NCBI GenBank assembly: GCA_050263095.1
Contig: JBLNEW010000080.1
Span: 51,286-115,285, forward strand
Direction: 5' to 3'
DNA length: 64,000 nucleotides
Source: FEB-35 sp050263095
Lineage (GTDB): Bacteria > Desulfobacterota > Deferrimicrobia > Deferrimicrobiales > Deferrimicrobiaceae
Below the pieces are notes generated by a model that was not told the origin of the DNA, did not search any database, and saw nothing but the letters and a program-made list of their open reading frames with translations. The first letter of the stretch is position 1. The number at the start of each line of letters is the position of its first letter. A program made the position numbers and the translations under genes. Positions 8,641-16,250 of the stretch are shown here, piece by piece.

Positions 8641-9423
8641 ATGTTGAAATGTTTTCGAATCTGCGGCGCCCTGCTGCTCGCTGCCCTGCTTTGGGCCTCG
8701 GCCGCCTTCGGGTGGTCGTTCGGCGTGTGCGGCGACAGCCGGGACGACAGGTACGGGATCTTCCCGCGCATCCTGTCGGAGGTCGGAGACTCCGACATGG
8801 AGTTCCTCCTGCACACGGGGGACCTGGTGCGGCCCGGGGGGACGAGGTCGTGGAACACGTTCAAGGCAAAGACGGCGAATTTCCGGAAACCGCTGTACGT
8901 GGTGATCGGGAACCACGAGATACGTGGAGCCACCCCGGATGATTTCGCGCGATTTTTCGGACTGCGATCGACCTCCTACGCCTTCACGCACAATGACGCA
9001 AGGTTCATAGTCGTCGACAACGCCGGCGGCACGATCCCGGACTCCCGCCTGGACTGGCTGAGCAGGGAGCTTGCCGCCCATCCCAAGGGCAAGAAGGGAA
9101 TAGCCCGCATCGTCGTGGCGATGCACTTCCCCCCGCAGACGGACAACATTTTCCCCCACGGCACGAAGAGGGACTACGGAGAACGGAGCGTGAGGCTCCT
9201 CAAGATACTGCTGCGGCACAAGGTCGACCTGGTCCTTTGCAGCCACGAGCACATGCACGCCGTGGACGACTGGAGCGGGATAAAGGTGATCGTTTCGGGC
9301 GGCGCGGGCGCGCCGCTGATCCCCTTCCAGAAGTACGGCTACTACAGGATCGACGTCACGCAGGAAGGGATCCGGGAGAAGTTCATCCAGGTGAAGCCCG
9401 CCCCCTCCCCGCCGTCGAAATGA
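8641..9423 (+). CDS. Exported calcineurin-like metallophosphoesterase
   Basis: The 260-residue product has a signal peptide (LLLAALLWASAAFG). All five metallophosphoesterase motifs are visible in order: GVCGDSRDD, HTGDLV, GNHE, MHFPP and CSHEHMHAV, supplying the His/Asp/Asn ligands of a dinuclear metal centre. It should hydrolyse phosphomono- or diesters in the periplasm; the substrate is not evident. It ends the plus-strand run and faces the minus-strand NrfD operon across a shared terminator. Confidence 0.88.
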   Translation: MLKCFRICGALLLAALLWASAAFGWSFGVCGDSRDDRYGIFPRILSEVGDSDMEFLLHTGDLVRPGGTRSWNTFKAKTANFRKPLYVVIGNHEIRGATPDDFARFFGLRSTSYAFTHNDARFIVVDNAGGTIPDSRLDWLSRELAAHPKGKKGIARIVVAMHFPPQTDNIFPHGTKRDYGERSVRLLKILLRHKVDLVLCSHEHMHAVDDWSGIKVIVSGGAGAPLIPFQKYGYYRIDVTQEGIREKFIQVKPAPSPPSK

Positions 9424-9454
9424 AAAAAGGGCGCCGGAAACGGATCCGGCGCCC
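9423..9454 (-). terminator. Rho-independent terminator of the octaheme/FeS/NrfD operon
   Basis: A 10-bp perfect stem (GGGCGCCGGA with TCCGGCGCCC) around a six-base loop. Read on the minus strand it is followed by a run of six T, so it terminates the operon that ends at 9483. Read on the plus strand it lacks a U tract. Confidence 0.85.
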
Positions 9455-9482
9455 CGAAAGACGTCCCGCTGTCCGCCCGGCA

Positions 9483-10742
9483 TCACGCCCCCGGCGCGGG
9501 CAGGCCTCCCATCGATTCCCCTTTCGGTTCCTTCCCTTCCTCCCTCATCTCCTTCCACGGCGGCAGGATCTTCAGGAGGACCGTCAGGATGACCAGCGGC
9601 AGCAGCAGCAGAACGAATGCGTATAGGAGCCCTTCGAGTCCCCCGATCTCCATCTTGTAGGTCGTAAGTCCCCGGAAGCTCTTCGAGAACATCTGGCCTC
9701 CGATGACGACGTTCCAGCGCGTGGAGAAAATGCCGAACTGAATAAGGAGCACGGATATGAAGTAGACCATCTTCCGCAGATCCTCGTTCAGGCTGAACCG
9801 CTTCTTGAATATCTTCGTTACGCTGATCATCGTAAGGGGCAGTATCATGCCGAGCAGCAGCTGGAGGATTACCAGGCTCATGAAGAGCTTGCTCATGACC
9901 ATCTCGGACAGGATCTTTATCTCCTCCTCGCTCTGGTATATGCGGTGCAGGAAGTCGACGAACTCGAGGGAGAAGTCGACTATGACCGCGTAAAAGAGGA
10001 AGTCGATCGCCTTGTCCACGCACTTCATGTTGATCTTCCCGCCCGTCAGCGGCGTTATCACCATGTAGAAGAAGATCACTAGCGCGACCCCCGACACGAT
10101 CGCGGAGAACAGGAACACGATAGGTATGAGCACCGAGCTCCACCAGGGATTCGCCTTGACCGAACCGAATATGAATCCCACGTACCCGTGGAGGAGGAAC
10201 GCCGAAGGGATCCCTATGATCGTGATCGTCTTGAGGGCCTTGTGGTCGAACTCCACCCCCTTCTCGCTCGTGTCGCGCGAGAAGAGCGAGAGGACCTTGT
10301 GAATCCACTTCATGACGCCGGACTCCTGCCCGGCCCACGCGATCAGGTCGGTCCGGTAGACGAACCAGATCTCGAGGAGAAGGACTGCCATGAGGTACCA
10401 GGCATATACGAACCCGAACATCGCCATCGCGGAGGAAGTCTGCGGGGTCAGGAACATCTCGTAGCTCCGTTCGGGGTGCCCGAGGTGCGACAGCAGGGGC
10501 AGCGGGGCCACAAGCAGGTACGACAAGGCGGTCAGCAGCGACAGGCGGTAGAGCGGCTGGACCTCCTTGACGTTGAACACCTTCACGAGCGAAGCCAGGA
10601 TGAACGCCCCGGCGACGACGCCCGTGATATATGGATAGATCACGATCAGCATCCCCCAGTGGACCTCTATCTCGTTCGGGTAGATGAATCCCTGGATCTG
10701 GGGGAGAAGCTCGTAGAACGTCTTCATGAGTTCGTGGCTCAT
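9483..10742 (-). CDS. NrfD/PsrC-family quinone-interacting membrane subunit (module 1)
   Basis: The 419-residue polytopic protein has about nine to ten transmembrane segments and conserved NrfD features such as LSHLGHPERSYEM and an internal Arg/His-rich quinone-site region. NrfD subunits exchange electrons between menaquinone and a periplasmic four-cluster ferredoxin, with no heme of their own. The start overlaps the stop of the iron-sulfur gene by four bases (ATGA). The charged C-terminal tail (KEMREEGKEPKG) is cytoplasmic or flexible. Together with the two upstream genes it should form a cytochrome/FeS/NrfD complex; the gene set recalls Geobacter Cbc-type complexes, but direction of electron flow is not determined by sequence. 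Confidence 0.9.
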   Translation of the reverse strand: MSHELMKTFYELLPQIQGFIYPNEIEVHWGMLIVIYPYITGVVAGAFILASLVKVFNVKEVQPLYRLSLLTALSYLLVAPLPLLSHLGHPERSYEMFLTPQTSSAMAMFGFVYAWYLMAVLLLEIWFVYRTDLIAWAGQESGVMKWIHKVLSLFSRDTSEKGVEFDHKALKTITIIGIPSAFLLHGYVGFIFGSVKANPWWSSVLIPIVFLFSAIVSGVALVIFFYMVITPLTGGKINMKCVDKAIDFLFYAVIVDFSLEFVDFLHRIYQSEEEIKILSEMVMSKLFMSLVILQLLLGMILPLTMISVTKIFKKRFSLNEDLRKMVYFISVLLIQFGIFSTRWNVVIGGQMFSKSFRGLTTYKMEIGGLEGLLYAFVLLLLPLVILTVLLKILPPWKEMREEGKEPKGESMGGLPAPGA

Positions 10743-11488
10743 CGGACCTCTCCGTCAAGGCTCGCGTAGTAGACTTTCGGCTCCGTGTTGAGCCCGGGCT
10801 TGAGCACGTGTATCTTGTTCATCCGCCGGAACCGGGCCAGGGGGCTCGCGCCGCTGTTGACGTCCCCGAAGATCCGCGCCTGCGTGGGGCAGACCTCCAC
10901 GCATGCGGGAAGCAGGTCCTGGGAGATCCGGTGGTAGCAGAAAGTGCACTTGTCGGCGGTGTGGGTCCTGGGATTCAGGAACCTGGCGCCGTAGGGGCAC
11001 GCCTGTATGCAGTACCGGCATCCTACGCACGTCTTGTCGTTGACCAGGACGACGCCGTCGTCGGTCTGGAACGTCGCCCCCACGGGGCAGACCTGGACGC
11101 AGGGGGGATCCGCGCACTGGTTGCAGAGCTTCGGGACGAAGAAGCTCCTCAGGATCTCCTTGTCGGGCGTCGACTCGGGAATCCCTTCTGGCTTTGTTTC
11201 GACGGTCCGCACGGTGACTTCTCCGTTCTTCCGGATGACGTAGCGCTCGACCCATGTCCGGAAGTAGAACGGCTCCCGGGGGACGTTGTTTTCGGTCTTG
11301 CACGCATCGACGCAGCGGGTGCAGCCTATGCACTTGTCGACGGAGACCCCGAATCCGTACCATTTCCCCTTCCGCGGGGCCTCCTTGGTGAAGGCAAACG
11401 ACGGCAGGGCCTTGAACATCCCCCCGATCGCGCTCCCGGAGATCAAGAACGCCAGGACATCACGCAGGAATTTTCGTCTGCCGTTCAT
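10739..11488 (-). CDS. Tat-exported four-cluster ferredoxin (NrfC/PsrB-like, module 1)
   Basis: The 249-residue product starts at an ATG overlapping the upstream stop (TAATG). An N-terminal twin-arginine signal (NGRRKFLRD followed by a hydrophobic stretch) sends it folded to the periplasm. Four cysteine clusters are visible: CIGCTRCVDAC, CNQCADPPCVQVC, CVGCRYCIQAC, and CTFC paired with CVEVC, for four [4Fe-4S] centres. It should wire the octaheme cytochrome to the NrfD subunit. A longer open frame upstream overlaps the cytochrome gene and is not used. Confidence 0.93.
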   Translation of the reverse strand: MNGRRKFLRDVLAFLISGSAIGGMFKALPSFAFTKEAPRKGKWYGFGVSVDKCIGCTRCVDACKTENNVPREPFYFRTWVERYVIRKNGEVTVRTVETKPEGIPESTPDKEILRSFFVPKLCNQCADPPCVQVCPVGATFQTDDGVVLVNDKTCVGCRYCIQACPYGARFLNPRTHTADKCTFCYHRISQDLLPACVEVCPTQARIFGDVNSGASPLARFRRMNKIHVLKPGLNTEPKVYYASLDGEVR

Positions 11489-12243
11489 TATTCCACCTCC
11501 GGCGAATGCGGATAATGGCATTGCCAGCACACGTATTTCTCCCCGTGCACGGAAATGTCGATCTTCGGCGCGTTTTTCGCCAGCTTGTCCCTGGCGTCCT
11601 TGGCGTGGCACTTCCCGCAGAACTCCCGGTTTTGAGGCTTCGACGGCTTTACGCTCCGCGGGGCGATCTTGTGCTGCTGCGGCGCCTTGTGGCAGGTCGT
11701 GCATTCCAGCTGGACGTGGTGGGATACCGCCTTCGTCCTGGCGATCTCCCCGTGGCAAGCCGAGCACTCCTTCGGCGCGACCGGCGGCTTCGGGTCGTGG
11801 GGATTGTGGCAGCTCGCGCACGGCTTAAGCGGGTTGTGCGCCACGGGGTTTATCTGCGGGAAACCCCTCGGCCTGGAAGGGTTGTAGGCGTGGCACAGCG
11901 GGCAGAACAGCCTCTCCTGCGGAATGACCGGCTTGACCTTGTCGGGGTCCTCGGTGTGCGCCTTGGCGGGACCGTGGCACGTCTCGCAGGAAAGGTCCTT
12001 GTGGTAGCCCGTCTTCTTCGTCTCGTAGAGCTTGTCGTGGCATTCCGCGCATGCGTGGAAACCGGCGTACCGGACCGGTTTGGCCTGCTCGTTCTTGATC
12101 GCGTCCGCCCACTGGATCTTCACGTCCTTCATGTGTTTGGGGATAAGCACGATCACGACGAACGCACCCACGATGGCCAGTCCCGCGAAGACAACCAGCA
12201 GTCTCACGAGGGCGTCCGGCCATTTTTCCAGAAATTTTTTCAT
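11488..12243 (-). CDS. Membrane-anchored octaheme c-type cytochrome (module 1)
   Basis: The product has 251 residues. One N-terminal transmembrane helix (about residues 11-35) without a clear cleavage site anchors a periplasmic domain with eight CxxCH heme motifs, starting at Cys65, 86, 114, 142, 160, 181, 209 and 239. Spacing and extra histidines resemble NrfB/cytochrome c7-type chains rather than octaheme nitrite or tetrathionate reductases, which are much longer. First gene of a three-gene operon with strict overlaps; the start is preceded by AAGGAGGAA. It is the likely periplasmic outlet or inlet for electrons of the NrfD complex. A strong promoter lies about 250 bases upstream. Confidence 0.92.
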   Translation of the reverse strand: MKKFLEKWPDALVRLLVVFAGLAIVGAFVVIVLIPKHMKDVKIQWADAIKNEQAKPVRYAGFHACAECHDKLYETKKTGYHKDLSCETCHGPAKAHTEDPDKVKPVIPQERLFCPLCHAYNPSRPRGFPQINPVAHNPLKPCASCHNPHDPKPPVAPKECSACHGEIARTKAVSHHVQLECTTCHKAPQQHKIAPRSVKPSKPQNREFCGKCHAKDARDKLAKNAPKIDISVHGEKYVCWQCHYPHSPEVE

Positions 12244-12487
12244 CGAACGCTATTCCTCCTTGTAGCCGTGAAAGAAGAAAGCGGACCTGGCGGGATTGCC
12301 CGAAGGTGCTGCAGTTCCTCGAATTGCACAGGCTCTACGCTGCCCTTCGCCCAACCGCCCCCCGCGGTGTTCCTGGGCCAGGGCCGGAAGCCGCAAGTCG
12401 CCCCGATGGCCTGATGCCGGGCCGAAAAAAGGATACCCTTCTTCGGACGTTTGGCTGCCTGTGGATCGCTTGCGCACGGCCCAAAAC
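12244..12487 (-). promoter_or_regulatory. Long 5' leader of the octaheme cytochrome operon
   Basis: About 244 bases separate the predicted transcription start from the ATG at 12243, with no convincing coding frame. On the minus strand it contains a near-perfect hairpin (12422-12446: a ten-pair stem with one bulged base around a GTAT loop) roughly 45 bases after the start, and further GC-rich inverted segments. I could not match it to a known riboswitch class; the c-di-GMP/cGAMP GEMM core sequences are not present in recognisable form. Confidence 0.4.
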
Positions 12488-12493
12488 GACCGA

Positions 12494-12522
12494 ATATTAC
12501 CCGGAAACCCTGTAAGTGTCAA
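12494..12522 (-). promoter_or_regulatory. Sigma-70 promoter for the octaheme/FeS/NrfD operon
   Basis: On the minus strand TTGACA, a 17-base spacer and TAATAT: perfect -35, optimal spacing, five of six -10 bases. It is among the best promoter matches in the window. Confidence 0.8.
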
Positions 12523-12601
12523 TTGAAATGAGGCGCTCCGCGCCGGCCGCCGCGACGCTTCCCGGCTGCATCGCGGACCGACCGCGGGTGAGGGTCGTCC
12601 G

Positions 12602-13594
12602 TCACCTCGCTCTGATCCTGTCCGCCGTCAGGATCCCGTTCGACACGCTCCCTTCCGCCTCGACATGCGCGTTCGGGAACACATTCTGCACCCCTTCCGT
12701 GGCGGCGTTCGTCCGCACGGTAATTCCGTTAAGGGTGAATGTGAAGTCCAGCGGACCGCCCTCAAGGTTCGCGACGAACCCTTCTATCCTGGCCTCCCCA
12801 TCGACCGGAGCGTCGTCCGCCACGTCGATCTCCCCCTCGACGGATGTCGCCACGAGCGTCCCGGTCGTAGACGCCGTCTTGACTTCCACGAAGAGGCCGT
12901 TCGAAAGGCCGGCGGGAGGCAGGTCCTTGAGCTCCGCGGGGATCGTCGTATAATCCACGGTGATCGTCCCCGGGCCCGGCCCGGGACCGATGGTGAACGT
13001 CGAGGCGGTCAGGTTGCTTACGTACCCCTTGATCTCGTATTCGGTTTTGCTGCCTGGCGGCTCCACCTCGATGAACGTGGCATGCAGCACGCCGTCGGCG
13101 TCGTAGAGCCCGCTTATCTCGACGATCGCATTTTCGACGAACGTCGCGCCGCCGACGAAGAGGAATTTAGTCGCGTTGTCGAAGGCCACCGGCTGGCCGA
13201 GGACCGTGAAGGTCCCTGCCCCGTCGTCGAGACCTGCCACCGGCCCTTCGAGGTCGTCCTGGAAATCGATCCGCAGCGCGGTGTTGTCGCCCGCCGCGTA
13301 ATGCACCCGGACGATCATCCCCAAGCGGAACACCTCGTTGTCCGCCCCGGGGATATTCCCCGTGCCGATGTCAAGCAGCCTGCGGACGGTGTTGTCGTTG
13401 GTCTCGAACTTCACCCCGTTGACGGTCACGCTGCCGAAGGCGATGATGGCGCCGGTGCTGAAACCGGTGCCCCCTATTCCGCCTCCTGCGAACAGGGCGG
13501 CCGCGCCGCCTCCGCAGCCCGAAAGGGAGAGGGAAGCCAGCAATATCGCGGCGGCGGGCGCGCGCCGCAAAAAGGCCATCGCGGATTTCATCAC
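12602..13594 (-). CDS. DUF5666 repeat lipoprotein
   Basis: The 330-residue product has a signal peptide ending in a lipobox (SLSGC), followed by a glycine-rich stretch with GGIGGTGFSTG, the usual entry to DUF5666 proteins. The rest consists of repeated small beta-barrel-like units of about 65-75 residues: GSVTVNGVKFETND, IDFQDDLEGPVAGLDD, then YEIKGYVSNLT and ARIEGFVANLE. Function of DUF5666 is unknown; the location should be the outer-membrane or periplasmic surface. The start overlaps the DUF6502 stop by four bases, so the two are co-translated. Confidence 0.82.
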   Translation of the reverse strand: MMKSAMAFLRRAPAAAILLASLSLSGCGGGAAALFAGGGIGGTGFSTGAIIAFGSVTVNGVKFETNDNTVRRLLDIGTGNIPGADNEVFRLGMIVRVHYAAGDNTALRIDFQDDLEGPVAGLDDGAGTFTVLGQPVAFDNATKFLFVGGATFVENAIVEISGLYDADGVLHATFIEVEPPGSKTEYEIKGYVSNLTASTFTIGPGPGPGTITVDYTTIPAELKDLPPAGLSNGLFVEVKTASTTGTLVATSVEGEIDVADDAPVDGEARIEGFVANLEGGPLDFTFTLNGITVRTNAATEGVQNVFPNAHVEAEGSVSNGILTADRIRAR

Positions 13595-14415
13595 TCGCCC
13601 TCCCCTTCCATGTCGCCTTCGAAATAATAAATTCCTACGCCTGCGCGCTTCCTCCCGGTACCGCCGGCCTCGGGATTGACATCCCGGTCCTGCTGGCTCA
13701 TCAGCCGGTCAAGGGCCTCCAGGAGCATCTGGGCTCTCCCGGCCGACTGCATCCTCAAATCGGGAAGCGCCTCCGCCGGAAGGTTGTCGTAGGAGACCTT
13801 CCGCTGGAAGAAAGTCTGTTCCGGGAGACGGATGTTGTGATCTATCGTGGCGACGAGGTCCGACACGTCGGTGCCCATGATCGCGATCTTGTCGGCTTCC
13901 CCGCCCTTGGGGACGTAAGCGCGTTCCACCGGCCGCACTTGGCCCGTTTCCAGCCGTTCGACCGCTCCGACCCGGATCAGCTCGTCGAGGATGGCCCGGG
14001 CAGGCGCGTCGCCGCTGTACCGCTTTACAAGCTCGGCGAAAGTGGCGCCCTCTCCTTCCAGCGGAAGCACCGCCGGATCGCCGTACTTGTCCGAGTACCG
14101 CCGGTCGCGTATCCATCCTCCCAGGACCCTGGCGGCCCTGTTGTACCGTTCCGCGGCCCCCTGGTCGTCCGGGGGAGGGAGACGCTTGACGCGCAGCACC
14201 TCTTTCCGCGACAGCCCCGTAAGTATCGCCACCCGGGATTTAGACTGCTTCCTGCCGGGTATGTCGAACTCTTCCGTGGCGACATCCACGTAAACGCGTT
14301 TGGCGAGATCGGAGAATGCACCGAACGGAACGCCGTTGCGCAGGAGAATCCGCACAAGGGGACGCAGCAGGGTGACTATGGCCGCCGACAGGACCTGTGT
14401 TATCTGCGTTGTCAT
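13591..14415 (-). CDS. DUF6502 family protein
   Basis: The 274-residue product has no signal peptide. The N-terminal part (LLRPLVRILLRNGVPFGAFSDLAKRVYVDVA, then SRVAILTGLSRKEVLRVKRL) looks like a helix-turn-helix DNA-binding region, and I recognise the arrangement as DUF6502. A second wing-like segment (ILDELIRVGAVERLETGQVRPV) follows. Function unestablished; a transcription regulator is plausible from the fold-like pattern only. Sits 12 bases after the ATP-grasp gene and overlaps the DUF5666 gene. Confidence 0.72.
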   Translation of the reverse strand: MTTQITQVLSAAIVTLLRPLVRILLRNGVPFGAFSDLAKRVYVDVATEEFDIPGRKQSKSRVAILTGLSRKEVLRVKRLPPPDDQGAAERYNRAARVLGGWIRDRRYSDKYGDPAVLPLEGEGATFAELVKRYSGDAPARAILDELIRVGAVERLETGQVRPVERAYVPKGGEADKIAIMGTDVSDLVATIDHNIRLPEQTFFQRKVSYDNLPAEALPDLRMQSAGRAQMLLEALDRLMSQQDRDVNPEAGGTGRKRAGVGIYYFEGDMEGEGE

Positions 14416-14427
14416 GCCGTCCCCGCC

Positions 14428-15369
14428 TTACCGCTTCTTGCGGCGCGCGCACCGGAGGGCAAGGTCCGCCAGCCGCTCGTTCGCCCCATCGATACCGGCG
14501 TAGTCCGGAAATTCATCCACCCCGGTCGCAATGAGGCCGCCCGGCGTCTCGATGCAGTTTACCCCGTAATACTCCAATCCGAACAGTTCCCCGCACCCGC
14601 GGGCAAGATCTTCCATCGCAGGGGTCGGAAAAACAAGGCGTGCGACCGGTCCCGCGGCGCCGGGTCCGCCGTCGGGAAGCGGAGGAACGACCAGCGGAGA
14701 AGGTTTCCGCAATGCCCACACGTCACGCCCGATAACGTACAATTTAATGTTGTACCCGTCCCCGGGGATGAATCGCTGCGCAAGCGCGCCAGGTTCCGGC
14801 CATGAGATCCGCGCCAGCTCCATGGCGGAACGGACAACCTGCGATCCCCTGCCGCCTCCCCGGTAGACCGGCTTGAGGATGACGGGGTAATCGTCCGCGG
14901 GGATTCTTTTTGCGAGCTCCCGGACAGGCCCGACGTACGCGGGAGGCGTGGGCACCCCGGCACTCAGAAGGGTTACGGCCGTCTCCGCCCTGTTGCTTAC
15001 CGATCCGATCGCCGCGCGCCGGTTGATCGTAGCGATGCCCTGCGCTTCGGCGAAGTGCAGGAGGCATAACAGCCCCGCGCTCCGGCCCCGGCTTATCATG
15101 AGGTCCATTGCTTCAAGCCATCCGATGTCGTTCGTATCGTACGCATGCGACTCGGGAACGATCACGGTCACCTTATGCCCCCTGGCCTTCAATTCAGACG
15201 CCACGCCGAGGGGCTGGGACTCCAACAGGTAGCGCGCCTCGACCAGGATCCCCACGTGCAGCCTTTCCGCCGCGACCGGGGATAATTCGCCTTCGGAAGT
15301 ATAGCCGCCCCTGCCCATCCATCGCGGGGAGGGGTTGCCGAAAAGCGATATCGAGGTTTGGATTTCCAT
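14428..15369 (-). CDS. RimK-like ATP-grasp ligase
   Basis: The 313-residue product has a pre-ATP-grasp N-terminal domain (HVGILVEARYLLESQPLGVASELKARGHKV), then ATP-grasp features: SNRAETAVTLLSAGVPTPPAY, the nucleotide-binding lysine strand DYPVILKPVYRGGGRGSQVV, AQRFIPGDGYNIKLYVIG, and a metal-binding end YGVNCIETPGG..VDEFPDYAG. Family members form amide bonds from a carboxylate via an acyl phosphate. Substrate unknown. First gene of an apparent operon with the DUF6502 and DUF5666 genes, a grouping whose job is not described to my knowledge. Confidence 0.8.
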   Translation of the reverse strand: MEIQTSISLFGNPSPRWMGRGGYTSEGELSPVAAERLHVGILVEARYLLESQPLGVASELKARGHKVTVIVPESHAYDTNDIGWLEAMDLMISRGRSAGLLCLLHFAEAQGIATINRRAAIGSVSNRAETAVTLLSAGVPTPPAYVGPVRELAKRIPADDYPVILKPVYRGGGRGSQVVRSAMELARISWPEPGALAQRFIPGDGYNIKLYVIGRDVWALRKPSPLVVPPLPDGGPGAAGPVARLVFPTPAMEDLARGCGELFGLEYYGVNCIETPGGLIATGVDEFPDYAGIDGANERLADLALRCARRKKR

Positions 15370-15476
15370 GTTTGGGATAATTTTCCCATTTTTTATTTCT
15401 GTTAATTAGACAACGATATCTCCAAGAAGTTTCATGCCGACGAAAATATTTCACGCGAAAGCCGCAGTCACACCTG

Positions 15477-15660
15477 ATATAACCAATCCCATCCTCTTCC
15501 CGATTCAGATCCCGATGAAGATGAGGTCGCGCCGGATGTTCTGCGCCGCGTAGTTTTGCCGCATCTGCGGCCGGAATTAGCCGATATAGAACGGGACAAA
15601 TTCGGGAAATCGGGAGTTGCATCTCGTTTTATCCTTGACAAGAACCCCCTAACAGGGTAA
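15477..15660 (+). pseudogene. Possible remnant of a coding region, no start
   Basis: A 60-codon open stretch on the plus strand reads like protein (for example VLPHLRPELADIERDKFGKSGVASRF) and ends in TAA at 15658-15660, but has no ATG or GTG and is preceded by an in-frame TGA. It lies in the 373-base gap between divergent genes. I do not recognise the family. It may be a 3' gene fragment or chance. Its last codons overlap the predicted promoter of the next operon. The remainder of this gap is AT-richer than its surroundings and shows nothing else I can name. Confidence 0.25.
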
Positions 15661-15663
15661 AAC
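15635..15663 (+). promoter_or_regulatory. Sigma-70 promoter for the molybdopterin/NrfD module 2 operon
   Basis: Perfect TTGACA, 17-base spacer, then TAAAAC (four of six). The predicted start is near 15670, about 70 bases before the pentaheme cytochrome ATG. Confidence 0.6.
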
Positions 15664-15742
15664 GCTGTATTAAAAAAGATTACCAGTTGCGAAGCACACT
15701 TGGCCATACCGGGCCGCAGGGATGCCTTGTCCTGGAGGTGAG

Positions 15743-16234
15743 ATGAAAATTTGGGCGTTATTCGCCTTCCCTCCCCTGTTGATGCTGTTATATTCCTGCT
15801 CGAACGATGGAAGCTATTCTCAGCCGATACAGTATAATCACAAAAAACATATAGAAGATGCAGGGTTGACTTGCTTTGAATGCCATTCGCGGGTCACGAC
15901 CCACCAAAAGGCTTCCATCCCCAATATCGATTTTTGCCAGGGGTGCCATAAAGAAGCGATGACGGACAGCAAGGAAGAAGAAAAGCTGGTCCGCTACATA
16001 AGCAAGCAGGAACGAATTCCATGGGTACAAGTGCATCGTATCCCGGACCATGCTTATTTTTCCCATCGCCGGCACGTCATGGCGGGAAAAATTCCATGCC
16101 AGGAATGTCATGGGAACGTGATGGAGATGACTCTTCCCTTCTCCAAGCCGGCCGTCGAACTGAAGATGAAGTTTTGCATCCAGTGCCATGAAAAAAAACG
16201 TGTCAACACGGATTGCGCGACATGCCATCGATGA
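15743..16234 (+). CDS. Pentaheme c-type cytochrome lipoprotein (QrcA/ActA-like, module 2)
   Basis: The 163-residue product starts at the ATG preceded by GGAGGTGAG. The signal peptide ends LLYSC, a lipobox with Tyr at -2, so probable lipidation at Cys19. Five CxxCH motifs begin at Cys44, 65, 119, 145 and 158, with distal-ligand histidines such as YNHKKH and HRRH, giving a class III/cytochrome c7-type fold. QrcA (six hemes) and ActA (five) occupy the same position in the Qrc and alternative complex III operons. It should accept electrons at the periplasmic side. The molybdopterin-type gene follows after 16 bases. Confidence 0.88.
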   Translation: MKIWALFAFPPLLMLLYSCSNDGSYSQPIQYNHKKHIEDAGLTCFECHSRVTTHQKASIPNIDFCQGCHKEAMTDSKEEEKLVRYISKQERIPWVQVHRIPDHAYFSHRRHVMAGKIPCQECHGNVMEMTLPFSKPAVELKMKFCIQCHEKKRVNTDCATCHR

Positions 16235-16250
16235 TGCCCCGGAGCGGGTC

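Noticed and set aside
12422..12487. GEMM-type cyclic dinucleotide riboswitch
   Set aside because: The segment CACAGGCAGCCAAACG is only vaguely similar to the GEMM core, and the second conserved strand is missing.
12250..12522. 90-codon frame upstream of the octaheme cytochrome
   Set aside because: It begins inside the promoter, has no ribosome site and no family-like sequence; treated as leader.
15194..15707. Overlapping minus-strand frames in front of the ATP-grasp gene
   Set aside because: They overlap the gene start in other phases, have shadow-like composition and weak starts.
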